A stretch of 64,000 nt of DNA from an uncultured Flavobacteriaceae bacterium (GCA_943787295.1 CALSLW010000003.1:1-64000); one strand, 5' to 3'. Counted from the stretch's first letter, positions 28,051 through 38,900 are shown. Program-made: numbers and translations. The notes: generated by a model from the letters alone, not told the origin.

Positions 28051-28809
28051 TTATAAGGTCTTCCACGATTTAAGTTCGAGTGTTTTGCCATCAAAAACAG
28101 CATAGGTATAATGGGAAATCCAATCGCCTAAATTGATATATCGGGCTTGATCGATAGGAATATCTAAAGGGATGTGGCGATGCCCAAAGACGTAATAGTC
28201 TCTGGCTTTTTCTTGATTTTTTCTTTTGGCATATTGCGCTAACCACTCTTTTTCTTCGCCTAAAAAGACAGCGTCTTCTTCTCCAGAAATCATTTTGTTT
28301 TTGATCGATAAATGATGTCCTATACGCATGCCAAAATCTGGATGTATCCAGCGAAAACACCATTGAAAAAAGGAGTTAGTAAATACCTTTTTCATGCGTT
28401 TAAAGCCTTTGTCGTTAGGGCCTAAACCGTCTCCATGCCCTATAAAAAAGCTTTTGTTGTTAAAGGTGAATTCAGCTGGGGAATGATGCACAGTAATTCC
28501 GATTTCTTTTTCGAGATAGTCTAACATCCACAAGTCGTGATTTCCCACAAAAAAGTGAATGGGAACGCCTGCGTCGGCTAGCTCTGCTAGCTTTCCTAAT
28601 ACGCGTACAAAACCTTTTGGGACGACGGTTTTATATTCAAACCAAAAGTCAAATAAATCTCCTAATAAGAATAGTACCCCAACATCTTCTTTGATATGGT
28701 CAAGCCATTGTACAAAGATTCGCTCCCGGGGTGCGCTTTCTTCTGGTGTAGGAGCCCCTAAATGATTGTCAGAGGCAAAATAGATTTTCTTTCCTTCTGG
28801 AAGTTGCAT
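28051..28809 (-). CDS. UDP-2,3-diacylglucosamine diphosphatase-like metallophosphoesterase (LpxH-like)
   Basis: FASDNHLG, LLGDLFDFWFEYK, FVGNHDLWM, FGHRHIP. Confidence 0.85.
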   Translation of the reverse strand: MQLPEGKKIYFASDNHLGAPTPEESAPRERIFVQWLDHIKEDVGVLFLLGDLFDFWFEYKTVVPKGFVRVLGKLAELADAGVPIHFFVGNHDLWMLDYLEKEIGITVHHSPAEFTFNNKSFFIGHGDGLGPNDKGFKRMKKVFTNSFFQWCFRWIHPDFGMRIGHHLSIKNKMISGEEDAVFLGEEKEWLAQYAKRKNQEKARDYYVFGHRHIPLDIPIDQARYINLGDWISHYTYAVFDGKTLELKSWKTL

Positions 28810-28841
28810 GCGATAATTTCTAGTCTAAAGATACCATCTTT

Positions 28842-29993
28842 CTATTCAATGGCATGAGCGAGGTCATCAATCAAGTCTTGTGCATCTTCTATCCCCACAC
28901 TTAAACGAATAAGAGAATCAACAACTCCGCTCTTTTCGCGTTCCTCTTTAGGGATAGATGCATGGGTCATCGAAGCAGGGTGACCGGCTAAACTTTCTAC
29001 ACCCCCTAGTGATTCTGCTAGGGTAAAGAGTTTAAGGTTTTCGACGATTTTGATGGCTGCTTTATAGTCGGCTCCTTTTGGGATAAAAGATAGCATTCCG
29101 CCAAAGTCTTTCATTTGCTTTTTAGCAACAGCATGGTTAGGATGGGTGTCAAAACCAGGCCAGTACACTTTTTCAATTTTGGGGTGGGCGGCTAGATATT
29201 CTGCCACAGTTTTACCATTTTCACAATGGCGTTGCAAGCGAACGTGTAAGGTTTTAATTCCGCGAAGGGTCAAAAAACTATCCATGGGACCGGGTACAGC
29301 ACCACTGGCATTTTGTATAAAGGCCAAACGTTCATGTAAATCATCGTCGTTGACCACAAGAGACCCTAAGACAACATCTGAGTGCCCAGCAAGATATTTA
29401 GTAGCAGAGTGCATCACGATGTCTGCTCCAAAATTAAGTGGTTGTTGCAAATAAGGGGAAGCAAAAGTATTGTCAACGGCTAATAGTAGATTGTTCTTTT
29501 TAGTCAAATTTGCTACTGCTTCAATATCGACCACATTCATCATGGGATTAGTAGGGGTTTCTACCCAAATCAATTTAGTATTGCTATTGATGGCCGCTTC
29601 AACATTCGCCAAATCATTCATACCCACAAAGTGAAATTTTAGTCCAAAGCCTTCAAAGATTTTAGTGAACAAGCGGTAAGACCCTCCATAAAGGTCATTC
29701 GTTGAAATCACTTCATCGCCAGGTTGAAGAAGCTTCATCACAGCGTCCATAGCAGCTAATCCAGAAGCAAAGGCTAAACCGTGTTTCCCATTTTCTATAC
29801 TTGCCAAAGATTTTTCTAGGGCTTGACGGGTGGGGTTATGGGTACGGCTATATTCAAATCCTTTATGTCCACCGGGCGTGGTTTGCGCATAGGTAGAGGT
29901 TTGATAAATAGGGGGCATTACTGCGCCATAAGCTGGGTCTGGTGCTTGCCCTCCGTGGATGGTTGCACTGTTAAATCGCAATTTCTTTTTCAT
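28842..29993 (-). CDS. Cystathionine gamma-synthase/lyase (Cys/Met metabolism PLP enzyme)
   Basis: FEYSRTHNPTRQALEKSLA, HSATKYLAGHSDVVLG, ESLGGVESLAGHPASMTHASIPKEER. Confidence 0.92.
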   Translation of the reverse strand: MKKKLRFNSATIHGGQAPDPAYGAVMPPIYQTSTYAQTTPGGHKGFEYSRTHNPTRQALEKSLASIENGKHGLAFASGLAAMDAVMKLLQPGDEVISTNDLYGGSYRLFTKIFEGFGLKFHFVGMNDLANVEAAINSNTKLIWVETPTNPMMNVVDIEAVANLTKKNNLLLAVDNTFASPYLQQPLNFGADIVMHSATKYLAGHSDVVLGSLVVNDDDLHERLAFIQNASGAVPGPMDSFLTLRGIKTLHVRLQRHCENGKTVAEYLAAHPKIEKVYWPGFDTHPNHAVAKKQMKDFGGMLSFIPKGADYKAAIKIVENLKLFTLAESLGGVESLAGHPASMTHASIPKEEREKSGVVDSLIRLSVGIEDAQDLIDDLAHAIE

Positions 29994-30092
29994 GTGATCT
30001 TTTCAAAAATAGAATTACAAAGGTAAGAGATTCCCTTGATTTCTCTTTGCTTTGACTAATTTTGATTTACTTTGCATAAAAGGTGAAAATCA

Positions 30093-30440
30093 ATGCATTT
30101 ATTTTATTATTTAAGTAGCTGTGATACCTGCAAAAGGATCATGAAAACGCTAGCTTTAAGTAACGATGTTAGACAAATTGACATCAAAAAAAGACCTTTG
30201 ACAGCAGCACAACTCGAGCTTCTTTATCAGCATAGTGGTTCTTATGAAGCACTCTTAAATAAACGTGCTCAAAAATTAAAAGAAATCGATAAAAGCAGCC
30301 TAGACGAAGCGGCCATAAAAAGCTTATTACTCTCGCATTATACCTTTTTAAAAAGACCAGTTTTGTTGTATAAAGACAAGTTGTATATCGGCAATGCAAA
30401 GGCAACTGTTGCTAAAGCGAAAGAGGCACTCGATGGATAA
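30093..30440 (+). CDS. ArsC/Spx-family thioredoxin-like protein
   Basis: CDTCKRIMK, RQIDIKKRPLT, KRPVLLYKDKLYIG. Confidence 0.8.
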   Translation: MHLFYYLSSCDTCKRIMKTLALSNDVRQIDIKKRPLTAAQLELLYQHSGSYEALLNKRAQKLKEIDKSSLDEAAIKSLLLSHYTFLKRPVLLYKDKLYIGNAKATVAKAKEALDG

Positions 30441-31350
30441 GAGACTGCTCGCATTGCTTGCGGCAATCGGCGCCACCACCATTTATGGGCTTAATCACAC
30501 GATTATGAAGGTGATTATGCCAGATTATATTGGTCCATATGGTTTAGTACTTTTACGGGTTATTACTGCCAGTATCCTTTTTGGTGGGTTGAGTTTGTTT
30601 TATCCTACAGAAAAAATTGAGCGAGAAGATTACCTTAGAATTTTTGCTGCTACCGCCTTTGGGATGTGCCTTAATATGGTCTTTTTTATCCGTGGTTTAA
30701 GTCTCTCTACTCCCATTAACAGCTCAGTAATTATCACCATTATGCCCATTATAGTGATGTTACTCTCCTGGATGTTTTTAAAAGAAAGAATCACTTTAAT
30801 GAAGTTCATGGGGATCGTCTTAGGTTTTGGCGGAGCCTTAATCTTAGTATTATACGGCAGTTCCTTTACTAAAAATGCACCTAATATCCCGCTAGGGAAT
30901 GCCATGATGCTGATTAATGCTTTTAGTTATGGAGCCTATTTAGTCATTATGAAGCCCATCACAAAAAAGTATCAAGTCATTACCCTGATGAAATGGATGT
31001 TCCCGCTGGGGGTCTTAATGAATTTGCCCTTTGGTACAAAAGAATTATTAGCGGTTGAATGGCAGTTGTTGCCTTGGGATGCCCTGTGGAGAATTGGTTT
31101 TGTTTTGTTGTTTACGACTTTCTTTGCTTATTTATTGAATATGTATGCCTTAAGAGAAGTACCCCCTACAACCATTGGCGTCTTGACTTATGTACAGCCG
31201 ATTATTGCTATTTTTTATGCGACATTTACCGGGAATGATCAAATGGATTTTGTTAAATCGACAGCAACATTACTTGTGTTTGCAGGAGTGTATTTAGTTA
31301 CCAAAAGAGTGCAAGAAAGTAAACAGCTAGAAAATAAAAAGGGGTCTTAA
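30433..31350 (+). CDS. EamA/DMT-family transporter
   Basis: About 10 TM segments, duplicated EamA architecture; ATG at 30433 preferred. Confidence 0.85.
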   Translation: MDKRLLALLAAIGATTIYGLNHTIMKVIMPDYIGPYGLVLLRVITASILFGGLSLFYPTEKIEREDYLRIFAATAFGMCLNMVFFIRGLSLSTPINSSVIITIMPIIVMLLSWMFLKERITLMKFMGIVLGFGGALILVLYGSSFTKNAPNIPLGNAMMLINAFSYGAYLVIMKPITKKYQVITLMKWMFPLGVLMNLPFGTKELLAVEWQLLPWDALWRIGFVLLFTTFFAYLLNMYALREVPPTTIGVLTYVQPIIAIFYATFTGNDQMDFVKSTATLLVFAGVYLVTKRVQESKQLENKKGS

Positions 31351-31424
31351 AATCGTTTTCGAGGCTAATTGAAATGATATTCATCTCATTTTTGTAATTC
31401 TGCCTTTTAAGCCATTACATTTAG

Positions 31425-31922
31425 ATGAATAAATGCATTTTTATGAAAAAGATATTGACCTTTCTCTTCGTTTCAACATTGATTGCTTGTGGTTCTTCTA
31501 ACGAGAAAAAAGAAGATGGATTTAAATTTAATCGCACTAAAAAAGAAGAGACAAAGACTGTAAGCGAAAAAACAGCTACGCCCATTGATTTAAATAATAA
31601 AGGAATAGGCCCTGTAAAAGATTTAGTCTTTGACAGCGCTATAGATGACGCTTTAGTTGCGAATGGTGCCAAAGCGTTTAAACAAAAATGTACCGCTTGT
31701 CACAAACCAGTGGGCAAATTAATCGGCCCGGCGATGAAAGGTATTTATGAACGTCGTCATCCCGCCTGGGTAATGAATATATTGTTGAATCCCACAGAAA
31801 TGTTGAAAGAAGACCCTATTGCAAAAGCCTTGTTAGCAGAGTACAACAATATATTGATGATCAATCAAAACCTTAGTCAGGAAGAAGCAAGAGCGATTGC
31901 AGAATACTTACGCAGCTTATAA
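31425..31922 (+). CDS. c-type cytochrome lipoprotein
   Basis: Lipobox LIACGSS; heme motif CTACH; distal Met candidates. Confidence 0.9.
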   Translation: MNKCIFMKKILTFLFVSTLIACGSSNEKKEDGFKFNRTKKEETKTVSEKTATPIDLNNKGIGPVKDLVFDSAIDDALVANGAKAFKQKCTACHKPVGKLIGPAMKGIYERRHPAWVMNILLNPTEMLKEDPIAKALLAEYNNILMINQNLSQEEARAIAEYLRSL

Positions 31923-32564
31923 AGCCCACTTTTTCCCGCCGGTAGCTTCTTGCAAGTCAACGCAGCCTTTTTGTTGCCCAGGAACTGGAGCATAGGCAAG
32001 ATGTTCTGTAGCGATAATAGCATTTCCTTCAAAGGCGCGAACCGCTAAAGATCTCAGGTTGAATAAATAGCTTTGACACACTCCCTCAATTGGTGGAGCA
32101 CCAGCAGTGCCATCTTCTAGCCCAGCTAAATAATCGTTATAAGCTTTACCTCTTGTGGCTAAGTCTTTTGGGGTTGCACGTAAAAATTTGTTCAATTGTA
32201 CATCGATGTCCTCTGCAGTAAGATCGGCAGCATTGTCTTTTCCAGCGGCAGCTTGTACTACCCCCGCAAAAATTCCCGTTGCCATTGTGGCAAATTTTTG
32301 CTCTTCTGGACTAGTCACTTTTGCTAGATATGCGTCGATAAATTGAATTAAGTTTAAATCACTTGCTCCAGGAACAGTTGCAGTAGTGGGTAGCATTACA
32401 TCGATAATTTTAGTTACAAAACTCGCATCTTCTTGAGACAATAGTGAGGGGCCCCAACCTGCTTCTGTTGTTTGACAACTTTGCAATAAGCTGGCTACAG
32501 TAGGAGTTAAAGTAAGTGCTCCAAATGAGAGTCCTATATTCTTTAAAGCGGTTCTTCTTTGCAT
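31917..32564 (-). CDS. Gluconate 2-dehydrogenase subunit 3-like protein
   Basis: MQRRTALKNIGLSFGALTLTP Tat-like signal plus LLQSC lipobox; LSQEDASFVTKIIDVMLPTT...PGASD. Confidence 0.85.
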   Translation of the reverse strand: MQRRTALKNIGLSFGALTLTPTVASLLQSCQTTEAGWGPSLLSQEDASFVTKIIDVMLPTTATVPGASDLNLIQFIDAYLAKVTSPEEQKFATMATGIFAGVVQAAAGKDNAADLTAEDIDVQLNKFLRATPKDLATRGKAYNDYLAGLEDGTAGAPPIEGVCQSYLFNLRSLAVRAFEGNAIIATEHLAYAPVPGQQKGCVDLQEATGGKKWAL

Positions 32565-32575
32565 AATATTTTACT

Positions 32576-34318
32576 TTACAGATTGTTCTTTTTTAATTCT
32601 TCAACGGCAAAGTTTACTGCACGAGCAGTAAGGGCCATATAGGTTAAGGAAGGGTTTACATTTCCAGCAGAAGTCATACAAGCACCATCTGTTACAAAGA
32701 CATTAGGCACTTCGTGTAACTGGTTATTCTTGTTCAGGACAGAGGTTTTAGGATCACGTCCCATTCTAGCGGTTCCCATTTCGTGAATTCCTAACCCTAG
32801 ATGATATTCATTGTCATAGCCTTGAACATTTTTAAATCCGGCTTCTTCTAGCATTTTGACCGCTTGCTCTTTCATGTCTTTTCGCATGGCGAGTTCGTTG
32901 TCTTTAATATCAGCATCAAAAGTAACGGTAGGTAATCCCCACTCGTCTAACTTTTCATAATCCAAATACATTCGATTTTCGTGATATGGCAATACTTCGC
33001 CAAAACCGTTTAATCCCATATTCCATCCACCTGGATTCATTAAGGCTTCTTTAAATTCTGGGCCATAGGCCATTTCTTTGACGTTTTCTGTCCAAGAGCC
33101 GCGACCACCGCCACCTTGATACCCATAACCGCGTAAGAAATCTTTACGTTCAGTATCACCACCGATATTTCTAAATCGCGGGATATAGATTCCATTGGGT
33201 CTTCTTCCAGTAAAGTATTTATCGTCGAATCCATCAAATTCTCCATAAGCACCAACTTGGAAGTGGTGATCCATGATATTGTGACCTAGTTCTCCAGAAG
33301 CATTCCCCATCCCGTTCGGGAAATGTTCAGATTTAGATTGTAATAGGATAGAGGTAGAGGCAACTGCGGAGGCGCATAAGAAAACAACTTTGGCGTTAAA
33401 CACCATGCTTTCTTTAGTTTCTGTATCAATCACCCGAACGCCAGAGGCCTTCTTCGTTTCAGCATCATAGATTACCTCATGTACGATAGAATTTGGACGT
33501 AAAGTCATATTTCCCGTCGCTTCTGCCATCGGCAAAGTAGAAGAATTACTACTAAAATATCCCCCAAAAGGGCATCCTCTCATACAGCGATTTCTGTATT
33601 GACAATTAATTCTACCGGCTCCGGGTTTTGTTCCCTCGGTGATATGAGCAACTCGACCGATGGTTAACACCCGATCGGTGTATTTTTCTGCAATGGATTC
33701 TTTTAAGTGATCTTCAACACAGGTTAATTCCATTGGTTTAAGGTACTCTCCATCAGGAAAGTGATCTAGGCCTAATAACTCTCCAGAAATCCCGGCGTGT
33801 AGTTCAACATAAGAATACCATGGGGCAATGTCTTCGTAACGAATAGGCCAATCGACTGCAACGCCATCTTTTAAATTAGCTTCAAAGTCAAAATTACTCA
33901 AACGGTAGCTTTGTCTTCCCCACATAATTGAACGCCCGCCTACATGATAACCACGACACCAATCAAATTGTTTGTCCTCATTATAAGGATGCTTAATGTC
34001 ATCGACAAAAAAGTGTTTTGATCCCTCTCTAGTAGTGTAGCCTGTTCTACTTTGTTTGGGTTGTCTTTCTTTTGTCTCGTTAGTAATTACATTTCCGTGG
34101 GGGAACTCCCATGGATCTTTATTCATGGTAGGATAGTCTTCGATGTGTTTGACCATTCTACCCCGTTCTAGGACCAATGTTTTTAGTCCTTTCTCTGTTA
34201 ACTCTTTAGCAGCCCAACCGCCACTTATACCGGTCCCTACAACGATAGCGTCATACTGGGTTTCAAAATTAGCATTGCTCATTATTTGGGTAATTTTATT
34301 CTTTCTAAAATAGGACAT
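32576..34318 (-). CDS. GMC-family oxidoreductase (large subunit)
   Basis: YDAIVVGTGISGGWAAKEL FAD motif, C-terminal HEMGTARMG and VTDGACMTSAGNVNPSLTYMALTARA; likely start MSNANFETQYD. Confidence 0.92.
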   Translation of the reverse strand: MSYFRKNKITQIMSNANFETQYDAIVVGTGISGGWAAKELTEKGLKTLVLERGRMVKHIEDYPTMNKDPWEFPHGNVITNETKERQPKQSRTGYTTREGSKHFFVDDIKHPYNEDKQFDWCRGYHVGGRSIMWGRQSYRLSNFDFEANLKDGVAVDWPIRYEDIAPWYSYVELHAGISGELLGLDHFPDGEYLKPMELTCVEDHLKESIAEKYTDRVLTIGRVAHITEGTKPGAGRINCQYRNRCMRGCPFGGYFSSNSSTLPMAEATGNMTLRPNSIVHEVIYDAETKKASGVRVIDTETKESMVFNAKVVFLCASAVASTSILLQSKSEHFPNGMGNASGELGHNIMDHHFQVGAYGEFDGFDDKYFTGRRPNGIYIPRFRNIGGDTERKDFLRGYGYQGGGGRGSWTENVKEMAYGPEFKEALMNPGGWNMGLNGFGEVLPYHENRMYLDYEKLDEWGLPTVTFDADIKDNELAMRKDMKEQAVKMLEEAGFKNVQGYDNEYHLGLGIHEMGTARMGRDPKTSVLNKNNQLHEVPNVFVTDGACMTSAGNVNPSLTYMALTARAVNFAVEELKKNNL

Positions 34319-34466
34319 AGAATTGAGCTTTCCTCAAAAAACCACTTTATTTATCATTAAATATCAATTAATAACGTTTTCGTTTGAATAAATAATAAAC
34401 TCCAATCGCATTCATCTTGAGTTCTTTTAAGTATTATTACATTGTTTTAATTAAATTAACTTACTT

Positions 34467-35447
34467 ATGAAACGCAGAAAATTTATTCAAAATAGCTTAG
34501 CTCTAAGCATTGGAGCAACAGCAATAGGATCGCTATCAGCCCAAACATTAGTAGGGAACTATTTCAGCCCAAATCTCTCTGCTTCACCTTTTTTTAAACT
34601 CTCTCTAGCGCAGTGGTCTTTACACAAAGCCATTCAAGAAGGAGAACTAAACCCCTATGATTTTGCTGCTAAAGCAAAAGAATTAGGTTTTGAAGGAATT
34701 GAATATGTTAATCAGTTGTACAAAGATGTTACAGAAGCCAAAAACAAAAACGCTGCATTAAAACAATTTATCGCCCAGTCAAATACAAAAGCAATAGAAC
34801 ACGGGGTAGAAAATGTGTTGATAATGATTGATGGGGAAGGAGACCTTGCAGTGCCTACTATAAGCAAACGTAACAAAGCCATTGAAAATCACAAAACATG
34901 GGTAGAGGTCGCAGCGGCTATGGGCTGCCATTCTATTCGCATTAATCTTTTTGGAGAGCGCAACCCACAGGCGTGGAAAGCTCAATCTGCAGAAAGTATG
35001 CGCAAGTTAGGGGAATTCGCTGCTCCTTATAAGGTCAATATTATTGTAGAAAATCACGGATATCTTTCTTCTAATGCTTCTCTAGTGATGGAAATGTTAG
35101 ACGAAGTCAATCAAGCCAACTGTGGTACCCTGCCTGACTTTGGCAATTTTTGCCTAGAAAGAGAAAATGGTGAACGCTGGGGGGCTAAATGCGTGAAAGA
35201 ATACGACCGCTATAAAGGGGTAGAAGAATTAATGCCCCGCGCTTTTGCCGTTAGTGCAAAATCCCATGATTTTGATGCGCAAGGCAATGAAACTCACACC
35301 GACTATTTACCCATGTTAAAGCTGGTTAAATCTGCTGGATATACTGGCTTTATCGGGGTAGAATATGAAGGGGAAGTCCTGTCTGAAATTGATGGTATAC
35401 TCGCGACAAAAAACTTATTGCTAGAAAAAGGAAAACATATCGTTTAA
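34467..35447 (+). CDS. Tat-signal sugar-phosphate isomerase/epimerase family TIM-barrel protein
   Basis: MKRRKFIQNSLALSIGATAIGSLSAQ; LSLAQWSLHKAIQEG, GCHSIRINLFG, IVENHGYLSSN. Confidence 0.85.
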   Translation: MKRRKFIQNSLALSIGATAIGSLSAQTLVGNYFSPNLSASPFFKLSLAQWSLHKAIQEGELNPYDFAAKAKELGFEGIEYVNQLYKDVTEAKNKNAALKQFIAQSNTKAIEHGVENVLIMIDGEGDLAVPTISKRNKAIENHKTWVEVAAAMGCHSIRINLFGERNPQAWKAQSAESMRKLGEFAAPYKVNIIVENHGYLSSNASLVMEMLDEVNQANCGTLPDFGNFCLERENGERWGAKCVKEYDRYKGVEELMPRAFAVSAKSHDFDAQGNETHTDYLPMLKLVKSAGYTGFIGVEYEGEVLSEIDGILATKNLLLEKGKHIV

Positions 35448-35466
35448 TCAATCTCATAAACTAAAA

Positions 35467-36696
35467 ATGAATTCAACGACTAAATTTCAATTATCCTTTA
35501 TGATGTTCCTCCAATTTTTTATTTGGGGAGGGTGGTTTGTCACCTTGGGAACTTTTTTAGGAAACAATCTAGGGGCTAGTGGTGCAGAAACAGCCATGGC
35601 TTTTTCTACCCAATCATGGGGAGCGATTATCGCTCCGCTTTTTATTGGATTAATCGCCGATCGCTATTTTAACGCAGAACGGATCTTAGGCGTATTACAC
35701 CTTATTGGGGGTGGCTTGATGTATCTCATGTCACAAGCAGGAAATTTCGATACTTTTTATCCTTATGTTTTTGGTTATATGATAGTTTATATGCCAACTT
35801 TAGCTTTAGTTAATTCTGTCTCCTTTAATCAAATGAAAGATCCCGCTAAAGAGTTTTCTTTGATTCGTGTCTTTGGGACTATTGGATGGATCGTCGCTGG
35901 ATTAGTGATTAGTTACCTTAGTTGGGATTCCTTAGAAGCGATTGCTGCAGGAGCATTAGCTAACACCTTTCTAATGGTGTCTGGTGCTTCATTTATATTA
36001 GGACTTTTTAGCTTTACGCTACCTAAAACCCCTCCATCAAATACAGGAGCTGAAGCTTTGTCAATCGGTCATGTTTTGGGCTTTGACGCTTTAAAACTTT
36101 TGAAAGACCGCAACTTCTTAATGTTCTTTATTACTTCTATTTTAATCTGTATCCCTTTGGCTTTTTATTACCAGCAAGCCAATCCTTTTCTAGTAGAATT
36201 AGGTATGGAAAACCCTACCGGGAAAATGACCTTAGGACAAATTAGTGAGGTATTATTCATGTTACTTCTTCCGGTTTTCTTTAAAAAATTTGGTTTCAAA
36301 AAAACAATTCTAGTTGGAATGCTTGCCTGGGCAGTACGCTATACTTTGTTTGCCTATGGAAATACGGGAGAATTGACTTTTATGTTAATCATGGGGATTG
36401 CACTCCACGGGATATGTTATGACTTCTTTTTTGTTTCAGGGCAAATTTATACTGACTTTAAAGCTGGGGAAAAAATAAAAAGCGCCGCACAAGGCTTGAT
36501 TACTTTAGCCACTTATGGGGTAGGAATGCTCGTGGGCTTTTGGGTAGCAGGCAAAATCTCTGATACTTATTTACTTGATAACGGGTCCCACAATTGGGAA
36601 ATGATTTGGATACTTCCTGCTGCTTTTGCTATTGGAGTACTCGTATTATTTATGCTTATCTTTAAAGAAGAAAAAATAGAAATTCAAGAAGAATAA
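35467..36696 (+). CDS. MFS transporter (nucleoside:H+ symporter-like)
   Basis: About 12 TM; MMFLQFFIWGGWFVTLGTFL. Confidence 0.85.
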   Translation: MNSTTKFQLSFMMFLQFFIWGGWFVTLGTFLGNNLGASGAETAMAFSTQSWGAIIAPLFIGLIADRYFNAERILGVLHLIGGGLMYLMSQAGNFDTFYPYVFGYMIVYMPTLALVNSVSFNQMKDPAKEFSLIRVFGTIGWIVAGLVISYLSWDSLEAIAAGALANTFLMVSGASFILGLFSFTLPKTPPSNTGAEALSIGHVLGFDALKLLKDRNFLMFFITSILICIPLAFYYQQANPFLVELGMENPTGKMTLGQISEVLFMLLLPVFFKKFGFKKTILVGMLAWAVRYTLFAYGNTGELTFMLIMGIALHGICYDFFFVSGQIYTDFKAGEKIKSAAQGLITLATYGVGMLVGFWVAGKISDTYLLDNGSHNWEMIWILPAAFAIGVLVLFMLIFKEEKIEIQEE

Positions 36697-36697
36697 A

Positions 36698-37831
36698 TTG
36701 AGTCATAAAATACGTTTAGGAATTTTAGGAGGAGGTGGCGATTCTCTTATTGGCGCTGTTCACCGCATCGCCTCGAGTATGTTTGATCGCTATCAAATTA
36801 CAGCGGGATGTTTTAATCCTAATCCATCAGAAAACAAGGAGTTTGGAGCACATATTGGGCTGCCGTTAAATCGGGTTTACGATAGCTTTGAAGATTTGGT
36901 TGAAGCAGAGATGCGGCTTCCTCAAGAGGAACGCGTTGAGGTAGTTTCTGTTCTAACCCCTAATTTTCTTCACTTTCCAATGGCCAAAAAGTTATTGGAA
37001 AATGGCTTTAATGTTATCTGTGAAAAACCTTTAACCACTACCCATGGAGAAGCCCTAGAATTAGAGGCCATTCAAAAAAAGCAACAAGTTGTTTTTGCTG
37101 TTACCTATACTTATACGGGCTATCCCATGATTCGTCAAATGAAGCAAATGATTGCCGAGGGCGTAATTGGAGACGTACAAAAGGTCGATTTACAATACTA
37201 TCAAGGCTGGATCAATCCCTTTATGCATCAGCCAGATTTAAGAAAATCTATCTGGCGTCTAGATCCTGAAAAAGGAGGATTAAGCTGCTGCATAGGGGAT
37301 ATAGGCACCCACGCTTTTGACATGTTAGAATATGTCACTGGGATGCGGGTAAAGCAATTATTAGCCGACCTCAATTACCGCTATCCAGATAACCAAATGG
37401 ATGTTGACGGAACCATCTTAGTTCGTTTTTCTGATTATTGCAAAGGGGTTTTAAGGGCCTCACAAATCGCCACCGGAGAAGAAAACAACTTTACCGTTCA
37501 AATCTATGGACATAAAGGAAGCTTAAAATGGGGGCAAGAAAACCCCAATTATCTTACCTATTTACAAGAGGGAAAACCCATGCAGGTTTTAAAGCCTGGT
37601 CATGATTTCCACAGTACATTTGCGCAAGAAGCCACAAAACTACCTCCTGGACATCCAGAAGGACTTTTTGATGCCATGGGTAATATCTATAATGGCGTTG
37701 CCAAAGCGATACGCGGTGAAGCATTTATTCACGGCGCTTTTCCAGAGATGGAAGAAGGTGTTCGCGGGATGCTATTTATTGAAAAAGTAGTAGAATCACA
37801 CCAAAACGGCAACGTTTGGGTGAATTTATAA
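36698..37831 (+). CDS. Gfo/Idh/MocA-family oxidoreductase; TTG start
   Basis: RLGILGGGGDSLIGAVHRIA, VICEKPLTTT. Confidence 0.9.
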   Translation: MSHKIRLGILGGGGDSLIGAVHRIASSMFDRYQITAGCFNPNPSENKEFGAHIGLPLNRVYDSFEDLVEAEMRLPQEERVEVVSVLTPNFLHFPMAKKLLENGFNVICEKPLTTTHGEALELEAIQKKQQVVFAVTYTYTGYPMIRQMKQMIAEGVIGDVQKVDLQYYQGWINPFMHQPDLRKSIWRLDPEKGGLSCCIGDIGTHAFDMLEYVTGMRVKQLLADLNYRYPDNQMDVDGTILVRFSDYCKGVLRASQIATGEENNFTVQIYGHKGSLKWGQENPNYLTYLQEGKPMQVLKPGHDFHSTFAQEATKLPPGHPEGLFDAMGNIYNGVAKAIRGEAFIHGAFPEMEEGVRGMLFIEKVVESHQNGNVWVNL

Positions 37832-37843
37832 AAACAGGAACAA

Positions 37844-38896
37844 TTGAAAACGATTAAAGGACCCGCCGTTTTTCTGGCACAGTTTATCGATCAAAAAGCA
37901 CCGTTCAACAGTTTGGAAGGACTTTGTCAATGGGCCGCAGATTTGGGCTACAAAGGCATACAAATCCCCACCCTCGATAAATGGTTGATCGACCTTGATA
38001 CTGCTGCAGAAAGTCAAACCTATTGTGATGAGTTAAAAGGAAAAGTCAACTCCTATGGCTTAGAAATCACAGAATTGTCTACCCACTTACAAGGGCAGTT
38101 GGTGGCAGTACATCCAGCTTATGACAAGATGTTCGACAACTTTGCGCCAGAGGCTGTGAAAAATAATCCTAAAGCAAGAACAGACTGGGCGGTGGACCAA
38201 GTCAAAAAAGCCGGGATCGCCAGTCGCAGATTGGGAATTAGTGCTCACGCGACCTTTTCAGGATCTTTACTTTGGCCATACTGGCACCCATGGCCACAAC
38301 AACCCGATGGACTCATTGATCTGGGCTTTAAAGAACTCGCGAATCGCTGGCTGCCCATCCTTGATGTCTTTGATGAAAATGGGGTAGATGCTTGCTATGA
38401 AATTCACCCCGGAGAAGATCTGCACGATGGCGAAACCTTTGAACGCTTTTTAGCTGCCACAGGAAACCACAAACGTGCGAATATATTATATGACCCCAGT
38501 CACTTTGTTTTACAACAACTTGACTATATCACTTATATCGACCATTACCACGAGTTTATCAAAGCCTTCCATGTCAAGGATTCTGAATTTAAACCCAATG
38601 GGAAAAAAGGGGCCTTTGGTGGATACGGTGACTGGCGAAATCGCGCAGGACGCTATCGCTCTCCTGGCGACGGACAAATCGATTTTAAAACTATTTTTAC
38701 AAAATTAACAGAATACGGTTGTGATGTGTGGGCAGTAATGGAGTGGGAATGCTGCATTAAAAGCCCAGAGCAAGGCGCTAGTGAAGGTGCTGCTTTTATC
38801 AAAAACCATATCATTGAAGCGACTGAAAAAACCTTCGATGACTTTGCAGGGGGTGATATTGACCAAGCCCATTTAAAAGATATTTTAAACATATAA
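37844..38896 (+). CDS. Sugar phosphate isomerase/epimerase (cytoplasmic TIM barrel)
   Basis: LGYKGIQIPTLD, CYEIHPGEDLHDGETF, ILYDPSHFVLQQLDYITYIDHY. Confidence 0.88.
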   Translation: MKTIKGPAVFLAQFIDQKAPFNSLEGLCQWAADLGYKGIQIPTLDKWLIDLDTAAESQTYCDELKGKVNSYGLEITELSTHLQGQLVAVHPAYDKMFDNFAPEAVKNNPKARTDWAVDQVKKAGIASRRLGISAHATFSGSLLWPYWHPWPQQPDGLIDLGFKELANRWLPILDVFDENGVDACYEIHPGEDLHDGETFERFLAATGNHKRANILYDPSHFVLQQLDYITYIDHYHEFIKAFHVKDSEFKPNGKKGAFGGYGDWRNRAGRYRSPGDGQIDFKTIFTKLTEYGCDVWAVMEWECCIKSPEQGASEGAAFIKNHIIEATEKTFDDFAGGDIDQAHLKDILNI

Positions 38897-38900
38897 TATC

